A stretch of DNA of 64,000 nt from Leptospira langatensis (GTDB lineage: Bacteria > Spirochaetota > Leptospiria > Leptospirales > Leptospiraceae), in assembly GCF_004770615.1 (NCBI RefSeq), contig NZ_RQER01000002.1, forward strand, positions 229,892-293,891. Direction: 5' to 3'. Positions 20,206 to 29,934 of the stretch are shown here, piece after piece; position 1 is the stretch's first letter, and each line of letters starts with the position of its first letter. The notes below the pieces were generated by a model. That model worked only from the letters and a program-made list of their open reading frames with translations. It was not told the DNA's origin and did no database searches. A program made the translations under genes and the position numbers.

Positions 20206-21821
20206 TGTTCTTATACGAAAAATTCCTAGCTGTGGATTATGGAACGACCTCCATCAAAGGAGCTTTGTTCCAAAGAGTTGCGGGCAATCTGACTCTATTA
20301 AGATCCGAAAGCATGCCTATCTCTAAAATGGAAGAAAAGGAGTACGAGACCAATATACTCCGATTCTTGAATACATACTTTCCAGGAGAGAATGCACTTG
20401 TACTTTCTCTTTCGCTGGACAGATTGTTTGTGAGAGAGATCTCCATTCCTCTTACCACAGAGAAAGCCGTAAAAGAAGTCATTCCTTTCGAAGTGGAGAG
20501 CAGGGTTCCTTTCCCTATGGAAACTGTGGAGGTCTTAGGCTCCGTTTGGAGGATCGACCAGGACAAGTCGGATGTAATCACATACACCGCGCATCATTCC
20601 GAGTTTGATACGTTAGCTTCTCCTTTTCTAGAATCTACCATGGTATTTCGCGGGATCTTTGTGGATTCAGTCTGCCTGGGCTCTCTCATTCCGAAGCATC
20701 TAGGAAAGGAAATCCCTTTTTCGAATGTGGCTCAGCTCGATATAGGCGGAAAGAGGACGATCTTAAACGTGAGTAAGGATGGAAAGATCGCGCATACTCG
20801 TTTTCTATCCTTAGGCGGAGAGACTCTTACAGAAGAGATCGCAAAGGGTCTTAAGATCTCTAAGGACAAAGCGGAAGCACTTAAGACCAGCATACAATTC
20901 GAACCGTTTCATTCTCCGGAAGATGGCCTGAACTTATTCGCAAAAGAATACAAACTAAAAGTAGCGGATATCAAAAAGGCATTCGGGATCGCTCAGGAAT
21001 TCTTCTTGGCATTAAGCGAAGAAGTAAGAAGAAGTTTTCTTTCCTTAGAGGAAACGGAAAGACCGGAAGCGATCTATCTTTCTGGCGAAGGAAGTAAGGT
21101 CAGAGATCTGGAATCTTTCTTAGGAGAGGATTTAGGAGTCCAAGCAAGAAGATATGATTTTCTTTCTCCCGATCCGGATAGATTCGCTACAGCTTTCGGA
21201 ATGGCCCATCAGCTGGTGCTTTCTAAGAAAGCTAAAATAGATTTCTTAGAAACTCCTTATGTAAAGAAGCTGAACAAGAATTTATTCGATCTTTCCGCAT
21301 TCAAACCGCATATGATCCTCTCCGGGGTCTCGATCTTTCTTTTGATCGGAGTATTCTTCTTAGGGATCTTCTCCGATCGAAAAAAGCTCAATGCAGCAAA
21401 CAAGGTTCTGGCTGACAAGGTCCGTTCCGGAACCGGCTCTAGTGTCCCTATGGATAGCGACCCCTTGGATTATGCAAAAGGCCTAAGGGATGGAGCAAAG
21501 CGCAAGACGGAACTATATCGCAAATATCTTTCCAAGCCGACCGTGTTAGATGTGCTTCATGAGATTTCCTTAAATTTCCCGGATCCAGGAATGCAAGCTT
21601 TCTTATTCCAAAATATTACGTACGATAATGGAACGGTTTCTATCCAGGGTTCCGTGAACGAGATCTCCGAGATAGGAGTGATCCAAAGATCCTTGGAAAA
21701 ATCCCAGATGTTCAAGAAGATCAGCTTGGAAAACAATAGATCGAATTACGGCTTAAAAACCTACAAGGTCTCTTTCACCATTAAAATGGAGGTAGCGTCC
21801 AAAACCGGAGAATCCGAGTAA
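20205..21821 (+). CDS. gspL: Type II secretion protein GspL (PilM-PilN-like fusion)
   Basis: The 538-residue protein starts with an actin-like ATPase-fold domain (about 1-365; FLAVDYGTTSIKGALF is the phosphate-1 loop, LDIGGKRTILNV the second), then one transmembrane helix (about 372-392) and a periplasmic ferredoxin-like part. It is the GspL arrangement: the cytoplasmic domain recruits GspE and the periplasmic domain pairs with GspM. The N-terminal half is closer to PilM in look than to E. coli GspL, and it keeps the DYGTT loop. Confidence 0.87.
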   Translation: MFLYEKFLAVDYGTTSIKGALFQRVAGNLTLLRSESMPISKMEEKEYETNILRFLNTYFPGENALVLSLSLDRLFVREISIPLTTEKAVKEVIPFEVESRVPFPMETVEVLGSVWRIDQDKSDVITYTAHHSEFDTLASPFLESTMVFRGIFVDSVCLGSLIPKHLGKEIPFSNVAQLDIGGKRTILNVSKDGKIAHTRFLSLGGETLTEEIAKGLKISKDKAEALKTSIQFEPFHSPEDGLNLFAKEYKLKVADIKKAFGIAQEFFLALSEEVRRSFLSLEETERPEAIYLSGEGSKVRDLESFLGEDLGVQARRYDFLSPDPDRFATAFGMAHQLVLSKKAKIDFLETPYVKKLNKNLFDLSAFKPHMILSGVSIFLLIGVFFLGIFSDRKKLNAANKVLADKVRSGTGSSVPMDSDPLDYAKGLRDGAKRKTELYRKYLSKPTVLDVLHEISLNFPDPGMQAFLFQNITYDNGTVSIQGSVNEISEIGVIQRSLEKSQMFKKISLENNRSNYGLKTYKVSFTIKMEVASKTGESE

Positions 21822-21834
21822 GGACCAACTCTTT

Positions 21835-22362
21835 ATGTGGCAGAAATTAGAACCTAGAGAACGTTTACTCATATTAGTCGCGGCAGGATTGCTTGCCTTT
21901 GTATTGATCTTCTTAGCCATCCGCAAGGTGTACAAGATGAGATCCGAACTGGGAGAAAGAGTCAACGATACTCCCGGAATGATCGTGAAATTAGATAAGA
22001 TCATATCGGAATATCTGTACTTCCATTCCTTGGAAAACGTAAACAGTGGAGAAAGAGACCAAAGTGAATTCTCCGCAAAGTTGGAAAGGATCTTTATGGA
22101 GCACGGGGTCAAGGATAGGATCTCCACGATGAGGCCGGTCCCTGCAAAACAGATCGACAAAGGTAAATACCAGGTCATCGTATTCGATGTAAGCTTCAGA
22201 GGAGTACCGCTCGAGACTATGCTCGCAGTTCTATATGATATAGATAAGGGCAATAAGGTAAATGCCAGAGTGGAATACTTTCAGACGAACAAACCGTACC
22301 AAGATAGGAATACGTACGACGTAAGTATGAAAATAGCGGCTTATAGCGTGGTTGGAAAATAG
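21835..22362 (+). CDS. gspM: Type II secretion protein GspM-like
   Basis: A 175-residue bitopic protein with short N-terminus, one membrane helix (about 12-32) and a periplasmic domain. The start MWQKLEPRERLLILVAAG follows the GspM pattern 'W..L.pRER.ll..a'. It pairs with GspL. It starts 13 bases after gspL and ends two bases before gspN. Confidence 0.87.
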   Translation: MWQKLEPRERLLILVAAGLLAFVLIFLAIRKVYKMRSELGERVNDTPGMIVKLDKIISEYLYFHSLENVNSGERDQSEFSAKLERIFMEHGVKDRISTMRPVPAKQIDKGKYQVIVFDVSFRGVPLETMLAVLYDIDKGNKVNARVEYFQTNKPYQDRNTYDVSMKIAAYSVVGK

Positions 22363-22364
22363 AT

Positions 22365-23306
22365 ATGCCTCGTCAGAAAAACATAGAAGAGGAAGAGATT
22401 ATCTCTAACGAGGAAGAAGAGTTCCTGACCATGGAATTGGAGGATCTTCCTCCGGAAGACTCGGAAGAGGAAGTTCCCAGATTTTCCATCAAACAAAAGT
22501 TGATCCTAGTCGGATCCGGATTTATTTCCTTTCTTCTGTTTCTGATCTTATTATTTCCTTACGAGAATATAGTTCGCCAGGTATTGAATTCTTCCTCCAA
22601 TCAACCAAGCATGGTATTTTTCAGGGAGCTTTCCGTTTCCGTTCTTCTCGGAGAGGTTTCGGTTAAATCACTTGAGATCATGGGCCAAAGCTTTCGAATG
22701 AGAGCAAATAAGGCAGAGATCCAGGCCGGACTCCTTTCTTTGATCCGTAAGAAGATCAACGGGGATTTTGACATCAGCGGGATCAAGGTAGAATACGACG
22801 GAGAACAAGTTGGGACAATAGACGCGTTAGAGGGACATCTCAAGATAGACTCACTCGTTGTTCCTGCTAGCAGATACAGCGGTTCCTTTTCCCTAAAAAT
22901 GCCGGAAGGAAGTAGGGGATTCTTGCCTGGAATGCCGGAGCTTCCTCTTTTAGGAAAGATAGAGAACTTCAGGATCAATAAGATACTCATTACTTCCAAG
23001 TTAGATCAAGGAAATCTGGAATTTGAGGAATTTCTGATAGATACCTCTATCGGAAGATTGGATCTGCACGGAAATTTAAGACTCGCTGACAACTTTGCTT
23101 ATTCCCAGTTGAATCTTAGGATCTGCTTCGAGTTAGAAAGGGACTTCGCAACGGAAAGAGAGGATATTGCAGGAATGCTTGCCCTGTTAGAAAAGAGCGG
23201 GGGCGGAAAATGCGTTCCGATCACCGGACTTGTGCAAAGACCCGAAGTCAAGATCCCTGGATTAAACGGCCCGGCTGGTCCTCCCAATGGCGGGCTGATC
23301 CCTTAG
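22365..23306 (+). CDS. gspN: Type II secretion protein GspN, Leptospira-type
   Basis: The 313-residue protein has a very acidic cytoplasmic head (1-45, many Glu), one membrane helix (about 47-68) and a periplasmic beta-rich domain resembling AsmA/GspN (KSLEIMGQSFRMRANKAEIQAG; IKVEYDGEQVGTIDALEGHL). The tail is Gly/Pro-rich. GspN is missing from many type II systems; a lineage-specific form is known in Leptospira and deltaproteobacteria. It closes the operon and is followed by a hairpin shared with convergent nrdJ. Confidence 0.83.
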   Translation: MPRQKNIEEEEIISNEEEEFLTMELEDLPPEDSEEEVPRFSIKQKLILVGSGFISFLLFLILLFPYENIVRQVLNSSSNQPSMVFFRELSVSVLLGEVSVKSLEIMGQSFRMRANKAEIQAGLLSLIRKKINGDFDISGIKVEYDGEQVGTIDALEGHLKIDSLVVPASRYSGSFSLKMPEGSRGFLPGMPELPLLGKIENFRINKILITSKLDQGNLEFEEFLIDTSIGRLDLHGNLRLADNFAYSQLNLRICFELERDFATEREDIAGMLALLEKSGGGKCVPITGLVQRPEVKIPGLNGPAGPPNGGLIP

Positions 23307-23471
23307 AATTGATCTCATCAGGTACAAGCTACTTAATCTAATAGAAATCGCTTTCTAAGTTAATTAATCGATCCTAAATTCGATGATCGATCGTTTAACA
23401 GCTCTATTCTTTTATTCTAATTCCACACTTTTCTATCAAAGAGCTAAAGTATCAAGTAAGCCTTAGAAAAT

Positions 23472-23506
23472 AAAAGCCCAAGGTTATTTACCACCTCGGG
23501 CTTTTT
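23472..23506. terminator. Bidirectional terminator between gspN and nrdJ
   Basis: The stem AAAAGCCC-A-AGGT (23472-23484) / ACCT-C-GGGCTTTT (23493-23505) has one mismatch and an 8-base loop, with A-run on one side and T-run on the other, so it can work for both converging genes. A second inverted repeat TTTAGGAAG (23532-23540) / CTTCCTAAA (23555-23563) is closer to nrdJ but lacks a T-run. No gene is seen in 23307-23593. Confidence 0.8.
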
Positions 23507-23593
23507 ATTTTGCATTTAAAAGTTTTGGATCTTTAGGAAGTAGGGAACTTCCTTCTTCCTAAAGTCTCTATTTTCTAAACCAAATGCTTTCTT

Positions 23594-26500
23594 TCAGGAG
23601 CAACCGGTAGTCGCACCGCAAGACATACATTTCAAGCAGGAACCGTTACGAACCATCTCGAAGGATCCGCACTCTGTGCAAGAGTCTCCAGTATAACCTT
23701 TGATCCTCGCAAGCTTGATCTCTTCCATCAGTGCAATCCCAGAAGTCGGTTTTTCCGTCCTCATCATCTGAGAGTAGGAAATTGTCTCAGGCTCTAATTG
23801 AGGAACTGTCTCTACAGAAGGAGCCGCAGTCTGAGTTGCAGAAGTAGCAGGCTTAGGTTGGATCGATTCAGAGGATTTTCTGGATCCGATCTCGTCTCCT
23901 CTTAGATCTTCCGGTGCTACTTGGCCCAGATCGTATCTTCCGAGGTAAGTGATTGCCAATTCCCTGAAAATGAAATCGATCACGGAAGTGCTCATTTTGA
24001 TATGTTTGTTTCCGGTCACGATACCGTTCGGCTCGAACTTGAAGAATGTAAATGCATCCACGAACTCTTCTAAAGGAACTCCATGTTGCAATCCAAGAGA
24101 TACGGAAATCGCAAATGCATTCATCAAACTTCTGAATGCAGCTCCTTCCTTATGCATATCCACGAAGATCTCCCCGAGTTGTCCGTCCTCATACTCACCG
24201 GTTCTCAAGTAGACCTTATGTCCACCCACAACTGCTTTCTGGGTATAACCGGCGCGTCGGTTCGGAAGCTTGCGTCTATGAGAGATGTATTTGTATACGA
24301 TCTTCTCCGCAAACTGAGCAGGATCCTTGGCAACCGCAGCTTCTGCGATCTCCTCTTGTTCTTCTAACTCGATCCCGTTCAGAAGTTCCATTACGGAATT
24401 CAACGGTTGGGAAAGTTTGGATCCGTCACGGTAGAGAGCGTTCGCTTTCACCATCATCTTCCAAGAGATATAGTAAGCGTTCTTGATATCTTCGATAGTT
24501 GCATCTTCCGGAAGGTTGATGGTCTTGGAGATCGCACCGCTGATAAAAGGTTGAGCCGCTGCCATTGTACGAATATGGGATTCGTAGGAAAGATAACGTT
24601 TTCCGTATTTTCCGCACTTGTTCGCGCAATCGAATACAGGATAATCTTTCTCTTTTAAGTAAGGTGCATTCTCAATAGTCATGGTTCCGCAAACATAATC
24701 GTTGGCTTTATTGATCTCGTCCTTAGAGAATCCGAGATGCTCCAACAGATTGAATGCAAAGGAATCATAGGTCTCTTTTGCGATCCCCAAATTCTTTTGT
24801 AAGAAGTCCTCTCCCAAATTGAATTTGTTGAATGCAAAATTGATATCAAACGCGTAAGGAAGGGAAGATTCCACCTTCTCCAGGATCTCGTTCGTGAACC
24901 CTTTCTCTTTCAGGCTTTGGGTATTGATGACCGGAGCTCCGTTCAGAGTGGCATGTCCCTTGCAATAATTCACGATCGATTCGATCTCGGAAGGAGAATA
25001 TCCTAATTTACGAAGCGCCAATGGAACGGATTGGTTGATGATCTTGAAGTATCCGCCTCCGGCCAGCTTCTTGAATTTAACAAGAGCGAAGTCAGGCTCG
25101 ATCCCTGTCGTATCGCAATCCATTACGAGACCGATGGTTCCAGTAGGAGCGATCACGGTTACTTGAGCGTTTCTATATCCGTGGGCTTCTCCTAGACTTA
25201 GAGCCTTGTCGGAATCCTCTTGCGCCGCTTTCAAAAGATAAGAAGGACAGAATGCAGGATCGATCCCCACAGGCTTGATGGTCAGTCCTTCATAATCCTC
25301 GGAAGGAACATTATAAGAAGCTCTTTTGTGGTTACGGATCACACGAAGCATATGCTTCTTATTCTTTTCGTAACCAGAGAAAGGTCCGAGTTCCTTCGCC
25401 ATTTCTGCAGAAGTAGCGTAAGCAGTCATATGCATGATCGCAGTGATTGCACCAGTGATAGACATCGCTTCCTTAGAATCATAAGGAATTCCCATGATCA
25501 TGAGAGCGGAACCGAGGTTCGCATACCCTAATCCAAGGGTACGGAATTTATAAGAAAGCTCTGCAATCTCTCTGGAAGGGAATTGAGCCATAGTCACGGA
25601 GATCTCGAGGATCACAGTCCAAAGTCTGCAAAGATAACGGAAACCCTCTACGTCGAAAACAAGCGTTTCCGGATCGATGAATTTCTGCAGGTTTGCAGAA
25701 GCCAGGTTACAAGCCGTATTGTCCAAGAACATGTATTCGGAACATGGGTTAGAAGCATTGATCGCTCCGTCTTCCGGACAGGTATGCCATTCGTTAATGG
25801 TTGTATGATACTGAGTTCCCGGATCCGCAGAAGCCCAAGCAGCAAAGGAAATTCTATCCCAAAGCTCTCTAGCGCGGATCGTTTTAGAAGGCTTAGGAGA
25901 TCTCTTCTCCTTATGAGCCTTTTCTTTTTCCGTTCTATTAAATAAATGCCAAGGTAGGTCTTGCTCTACCGCATTCATGAACTCATTCGGAAGGCGAACT
26001 GAGTTATTGCTGTTCTGACCGGAAACAGTGTTATATGCTTCGGATTGCCAGTCAGTAGTCAGCTCTTCGAACAGGATCTCTTTGTATCCTTGCTTCGCAA
26101 GATCGATCACTCTCTTGATATAATTATCAGGGATAAGGACTCTCTTTGCCTCTTGGATCTGTTTTTTGAGAGCCTGGTTCTTAGTAGGCTCGAAACGCTC
26201 TACACCTTCCATCTCATAGCAAGCCTTCATGATCGCATTTAGATGGCGATTGTTCAGAATGGAACCTGTCACAAGAGAAGCTACCTTCTTCTCTTCTTCT
26301 ACTTTCCAGTCTACGAAACGATCGATATCGGGATGATCCACATCCAAGCAAACCATCTTAGCGGCGCGGCGAGTGGTTCCTCCGGATTTGATCGCACCTG
26401 CGGCGCGATCTCCGATCTTTAAGAAGCTCATCAAACCGGAGCTTTTTCCTCCGCCGGAAAGGGATTCGTTTTCCGCTCTCAGGTTGGAGAAGTTGGTTCC

Positions 26501-27193
26501 CGTTCCGGAACCGTATTTGAAGAGACGAGCCTCACGGACCCAAAGGTCCATAATACCGCCTTCGTTCACTAGATCATCGTCCACACTTTGGATAAAACAA
26601 GCATGAGGTTGTGGGTGCTCATAAGCAGAAGCAGACTTCACTAGTTTGCCACTGGTTGGATCCACATAGAAATGTCCTTGGGATTTGCCGTCGATCCCGT
26701 ACGCCCAATGCAGACCGGTATTGAACCACTGAGGGGAGTTAGGAGCAGCCATTTGAGATGCGAGCATATGTACGACTTCGTCGTAGAAGATTTTAGCGCT
26801 TTCCTCATCGGAGAAGTAACCGTACTTGTATCCCCAATACGTCCAGCAACCAGCCAAACGATGGAATACTTCTAGAGCGGATGTCTCTCCGCCAAAGCGA
26901 TCCTCTTGCTTCAGGGAAGTGAGTTTCTCTTGGTCAGGCTCGGAGCGTTGTAACCATTCCGGAATGCCTTTTTCATCTACTTTTTTTAAGTATTTAGGCA
27001 CTCCTTTGCGTCGGAAGTACTTCTGAGCGAGGATATCGACGGCAACTTGAGACCATTGGTCGGGAACAAGTATGTCCTTGGCTTCGAAAACGACAGAACC
27101 GTCAGGGTTCGAAATCTTAGAATTCCGTTTTACCCAATTCAATTCCTTGGAAAATCCCGTATCTGGTGAAGTGAAATGTCTATTTAGCTTCAT
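23594..27193 (-). CDS. nrdJ: Adenosylcobalamin-dependent ribonucleotide reductase (class II)
   Basis: Reduces ribonucleotides to deoxyribonucleotides using a cobalamin-generated thiyl radical. The 1199-residue protein is of the long NrdJ type. Motifs are [40 protein letters not shown] (active-site Cys and Asn/Glu region), [20 protein letters not shown] and a C-terminal zinc-ribbon tail with CTEC and CLKCMSCG. After about residue 1095 there is a Pro/Ser/Thr-rich linker before the tail. The ATG is preceded by GAGGAG at good distance. It needs no oxygen for radical formation, fitting Leptospira's known B12 use. Confidence 0.96.
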   Translation of the reverse strand: MKLNRHFTSPDTGFSKELNWVKRNSKISNPDGSVVFEAKDILVPDQWSQVAVDILAQKYFRRKGVPKYLKKVDEKGIPEWLQRSEPDQEKLTSLKQEDRFGGETSALEVFHRLAGCWTYWGYKYGYFSDEESAKIFYDEVVHMLASQMAAPNSPQWFNTGLHWAYGIDGKSQGHFYVDPTSGKLVKSASAYEHPQPHACFIQSVDDDLVNEGGIMDLWVREARLFKYGSGTGTNFSNLRAENESLSGGGKSSGLMSFLKIGDRAAGAIKSGGTTRRAAKMVCLDVDHPDIDRFVDWKVEEEKKVASLVTGSILNNRHLNAIMKACYEMEGVERFEPTKNQALKKQIQEAKRVLIPDNYIKRVIDLAKQGYKEILFEELTTDWQSEAYNTVSGQNSNNSVRLPNEFMNAVEQDLPWHLFNRTEKEKAHKEKRSPKPSKTIRARELWDRISFAAWASADPGTQYHTTINEWHTCPEDGAINASNPCSEYMFLDNTACNLASANLQKFIDPETLVFDVEGFRYLCRLWTVILEISVTMAQFPSREIAELSYKFRTLGLGYANLGSALMIMGIPYDSKEAMSITGAITAIMHMTAYATSAEMAKELGPFSGYEKNKKHMLRVIRNHKRASYNVPSEDYEGLTIKPVGIDPAFCPSYLLKAAQEDSDKALSLGEAHGYRNAQVTVIAPTGTIGLVMDCDTTGIEPDFALVKFKKLAGGGYFKIINQSVPLALRKLGYSPSEIESIVNYCKGHATLNGAPVINTQSLKEKGFTNEILEKVESSLPYAFDINFAFNKFNLGEDFLQKNLGIAKETYDSFAFNLLEHLGFSKDEINKANDYVCGTMTIENAPYLKEKDYPVFDCANKCGKYGKRYLSYESHIRTMAAAQPFISGAISKTINLPEDATIEDIKNAYYISWKMMVKANALYRDGSKLSQPLNSVMELLNGIELEEQEEIAEAAVAKDPAQFAEKIVYKYISHRRKLPNRRAGYTQKAVVGGHKVYLRTGEYEDGQLGEIFVDMHKEGAAFRSLMNAFAISVSLGLQHGVPLEEFVDAFTFFKFEPNGIVTGNKHIKMSTSVIDFIFRELAITYLGRYDLGQVAPEDLRGDEIGSRKSSESIQPKPATSATQTAAPSVETVPQLEPETISYSQMMRTEKPTSGIALMEEIKLARIKGYTGDSCTECGSFEMVRNGSCLKCMSCGATTGCS

Positions 27194-27221
27194 AGCATGC
27201 TCCTCAATGAAACTCCGGCAA

Positions 27222-27249
27222 AATATAGTGCGTTTTTGGATTATGTCAC
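27222..27249 (-). promoter_or_regulatory. Likely promoter of nrdJ
   Basis: Read on the minus strand there is GTGACA (27249-27244), a 16-base spacer and TATATT (27227-27222). Transcription would begin near 27215, leaving about 20 bases of leader with the GAGGAG ribosome site. No B12-box or long structured leader fits in this short leader, so a cobalamin riboswitch is not indicated. Confidence 0.5.
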
Positions 27250-27409
27250 GCTACTATAGCTTTCAAATTTTCCCATAGCACTTTTTCCAAAGGGGTTCTG
27301 TTTTCAGGGAAATTTCTGTGCGCGAGCCGATTTGAAAAATGCCTATGTCTCGAAGATTTTTCATTGCCAGCTCGCCTCATTTCTAAAAACTGGATTCTGC
27401 TACCGCGAT

Positions 27410-27487
<78 letters not shown>

Positions 27488-27519
27488 ACTCCTTTCGCAT
27501 CTTCCAGCCTTATAAAAAT

Positions 27520-27540
27520 AGATCCGTAAGGGTCTTTTTA
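27520..27540 (+). terminator. Terminator after tRNA-Asn
   Basis: The stem AGATCC (27520-27525) / GGGTCT (27530-27535) with a GTAA tetraloop, one G-T pair, is followed by TTTTTA. An alternative longer pairing joins AGGGTCT with the AGACCCT just downstream. The gap to 27722 otherwise holds no recognisable gene. Confidence 0.65.
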
Positions 27541-27722
27541 TTAGACCCTAATTCCCCACATTTGTGTAGTCCTTTTTGAAAAAATTTTCGATTTCGTAAT
27601 CAAACGAACATTTGAGAAGAGAAAGCCTTTCGATGAAAGAAAGAAGAAGGGGAATTTCTGATCGAAAAAGAAGATCCGTAAAATTCAAGGCTCCTATCTT
27701 GAAAGAATAAGGAGCAGTAAAC

Positions 27723-27758
27723 TCTAGGGCTTTTTATTTCTAAAAGAAACCCTAGAGA
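27723..27758 (-). terminator. Terminator of the NHL-repeat lipoprotein gene
   Basis: A perfect 8-bp outer stem CTCTAGGG (27723-27730) / CCCTAGAG (27751-27758) encloses a T/A-rich inner part. On the minus strand it lies 19 bases after the stop of the gene ending at 27777 and is followed by TTTACTG. Its direction is inferred from its position. Confidence 0.55.
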
Positions 27759-27776
27759 ATATTCGGGATTCTCAGA

Positions 27777-29030
27777 TCACTGCGCGTTATAGATCAGGTG
27801 TCGGTAATTCCCAGTATCCGTTACGATGAGCTGATTTGAATTAATAAGGGCAACCCCTTGCGGATTGCTGAGTCCTGTCGCGGTTGTATTTGCGCTCGTT
27901 CCACTGAAGCCAGACTGTCCAAGGACAGCATCCGCTGCGGCGCCGCTTGTAGTCGGCCAAGAGTTCCAAATGAGGACTCTGTTATTTCCGGAGTCGGTTA
28001 CGAAGATCCGAGTTCCGTCGGAAGTAACAAAGGTAGGGCCATTCATCAGATTGTTTCCAGAACCGGATGCCGGTGAGGTAGTACTAGTAGTACCTAATAC
28101 TAAATTAGCTGACTGCCCATTAGATGTGGGAAAGGAATTCCAAACCAATACTCGATGATTTCCTGTATCCGCCACTAGCACTTTCGTACCGTTTGTCCAA
28201 ACTCCGACATTATTTAAACAACTAGCTAAATCATACCCTGCAAAAACGTTAGTAAAATTCGTTTTTGCCAGCACAAGGTTTGCGTTAGTCGCATTGGCAG
28301 TTGGAATGGAATTCCAAATCAATACACCGCAACGAGTATTGTCCGAAACTAGGACTTTTCCTCCGGAAGAAACAGTAAGACCACCTGCATGCAGTCGAAA
28401 CGTACTTTGAGATGTAGTTCCAGTGGTAGTACTGGTAGAATTTGACTGCCCAATCACGACGTCGGCGGAAGCGTTACTAGCCGTCGGAAAAGTATTATAT
28501 ACGAGTACACGATTCGCACTTTGATCGCCGATCAGAAGCTTAGTACCATCGGTTGCAATATCTACCGGTTTAACAGAAACGGTTGCACTAGCAACACTTG
28601 CATAACTCGTCCCATCCGCTTGTCCGATTACGAAATTCGCAGTCGGATAATTTGAACTAGGAACGGAATTGAAGGCCAGGGTTCTGCAATTCCCAGTGTC
28701 CGGAACGAAGAGAACACCATTCGCATAGAGAGAAGCTCCTCTCGGACCAACTGAACTGCAAGCATTTCCTACGGAAGATAAGGAAACGCCTGCGGCTGCA
28801 ATCGTCGTTCCTGATCCGTCGTTATTTTCGACACCAGTTGTAAAATTATTCTGGCCTATCGCAACCGAAGCAGCTTGGCCAGTCACAAAACCTTTACTGC
28901 CACCGCCGGAAGAATTAGAGTCAAGTAACAGCAACCCTAGCATATTGCTACTGTGATGGGATTTGCATCCAAGAAACGATGCAAAAACAATTGCGCTTAA
29001 TAAACGAAATAAGGCGATTTTATATTTCAA
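27777..29030 (-). CDS. Lipoprotein with NHL-like beta-propeller repeats
   Basis: The 417-residue protein has a signal peptide with lipobox FLGC (Cys about 22), a Ser/Gly-rich linker, and then about six tandem blades of roughly 50-60 residues. Each carries a variant of 'V.DTGN.RVLVWNS.PTSN...A..VLGQ' (for example VADTGNHRVLVWNSFPTSN and VTDSGNNRVLIWNSWPTTS). This is an NHL-type six-bladed propeller, probably outer-membrane surface exposed. The start is TTG with GAGAGG ten bases upstream. Low-charge Ser/Thr/Asn-rich composition differs from neighbours. Ligand unknown. Confidence 0.82.
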   Translation of the reverse strand: MKYKIALFRLLSAIVFASFLGCKSHHSSNMLGLLLLDSNSSGGGSKGFVTGQAASVAIGQNNFTTGVENNDGSGTTIAAAGVSLSSVGNACSSVGPRGASLYANGVLFVPDTGNCRTLAFNSVPSSNYPTANFVIGQADGTSYASVASATVSVKPVDIATDGTKLLIGDQSANRVLVYNTFPTASNASADVVIGQSNSTSTTTGTTSQSTFRLHAGGLTVSSGGKVLVSDNTRCGVLIWNSIPTANATNANLVLAKTNFTNVFAGYDLASCLNNVGVWTNGTKVLVADTGNHRVLVWNSFPTSNGQSANLVLGTTSTTSPASGSGNNLMNGPTFVTSDGTRIFVTDSGNNRVLIWNSWPTTSGAAADAVLGQSGFSGTSANTTATGLSNPQGVALINSNQLIVTDTGNYRHLIYNAQ

Positions 29031-29356
29031 ATTTTTAATACCTCTCTTAGCAGGACATTCGACGAAATTGGATCAGATCGACAAATAACTTTTCAAAAAA
29101 AGGATTACAATTTCCATTTTATCTATTTATTGTTTCATTATGAATATTTAATGAACGGAAGTTTACATCCCGTTGCGATTTTCATCCCTTAAGGAGGTGA
29201 TATTGGAAGTTACTTGCATTCGAAATATAGAAACCAACCCCGATTCTGGGGGCGGAAGGATTTTGCTCAAATTTTCCAATTTCATCCGCCGAATAGAATA
29301 TTTTAGGAACGAAACCCTAGGAACCGGGTTTCTAATAAGGAGGCTATACCTTCTAA
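29031..29356. other. Gap between divergent lipoprotein genes; possible leader ORF
   Basis: This 326-base divergent gap is AT-rich on the left. It contains an unusually strong Shine-Dalgarno match AAGGAGGTGA (29191-29200), with a TTG five bases after AAGGAGG at 29203. That TTG opens an 83-codon frame running to 29454, which overlaps the next lipoprotein by about 98 bases. Its translation (MEVTCIRNIETNPDSGGGRI...) looks non-repetitive but resembles no family I know. A second AAGGAGG (29337-29343) stands 13 bases before the ATG at 29357. I do not call the small frame as a gene. Confidence 0.35.
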
Positions 29357-29845
29357 ATGAAATTTATACTCAAAACCAAAGCTACAGTTTTTGTCCTAGT
29401 GCTTCTCCTCTCCATGGCCTGTCATACAACCGGGAACACAAGCACGGACGATAGTTCCGCTGCTTCCTTATTGTATTCTGCCTACGGTTCCACATTTACT
29501 CCTGTTCCCACAGGAGGATGTTCTGATTCTACCATCAGTTCATACGCGATCAGTGTAGGGGGGACTACCACCTTCACTGGCTTAAGTTATTACTATTACT
29601 TCTTTCTTTTTACCGGAAACGGTTCTAGCAACACGTTCAACGTGACTTTCACCACTGGAGAAGCGGACCTCTGGATCGGATCGGAGGATGTTTCCTTGAT
29701 CCCAACAGATTTCAGTGGGGTTGAGTTTCGGAGCGAGAATGTAGGGACGGAATCGTATTCCGGGGTAAGCACAACTAACGGTAGCACCCGCTGCTTAGTC
29801 GTTCCGGTTACGAATGCAGGTTCTTTTACCCTAAGCGTGAACTAA
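29357..29845 (+). CDS. Small surface lipoprotein with PPC-like fold
   Basis: A 162-residue precursor with lipobox LSMAC (Cys about 22) followed by a Ser/Thr-rich spacer and a beta-rich domain. The pattern FTGLSYYYYFFLFTGNGSSNTFNVTFTTGEADLWIG resembles bacterial pre-peptidase C-terminal (PPC) domains, which are beta sandwiches added to secreted proteins. Here it is alone, without a peptidase. One Cys pair (GGCSD and TRCLV) could form a disulfide. Function unknown. Confidence 0.7.
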   Translation: MKFILKTKATVFVLVLLLSMACHTTGNTSTDDSSAASLLYSAYGSTFTPVPTGGCSDSTISSYAISVGGTTTFTGLSYYYYFFLFTGNGSSNTFNVTFTTGEADLWIGSEDVSLIPTDFSGVEFRSENVGTESYSGVSTTNGSTRCLVVPVTNAGSFTLSVN

Positions 29846-29873
29846 GATTAAAGAATTTTCGGCTAATAAATAA

Positions 29874-29901
29874 TTGACACCTGAGTAATATTCATTATCT
29901 T
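29874..29901 (+). promoter_or_regulatory. Likely promoter of the membrane protein gene at 29935
   Basis: TTGACA (29874-29879), a 16-base spacer and TATCTT (29896-29901). The gene's AAGGAGA ribosome site follows at about 29921, eight bases before the ATG. Confidence 0.5.
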
Positions 29902-29934
29902 TCCGACTTCAAAATCTCAAAAGGAGAGACAAAG

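Noticed and set aside
23949..26875. Several plus-strand ORFs opposite nrdJ
   Set aside because: They are antisense shadows of a strongly conserved gene, with Arg/Ser/His-rich translations and no ribosome sites.
29173..29454. 93-codon ORF starting at ATG 29173
   Set aside because: The ATG has no ribosome site and the frame runs into a convincing lipoprotein gene. Only the TTG at 29203 is worth a look, and it is reported as a question, not a gene.
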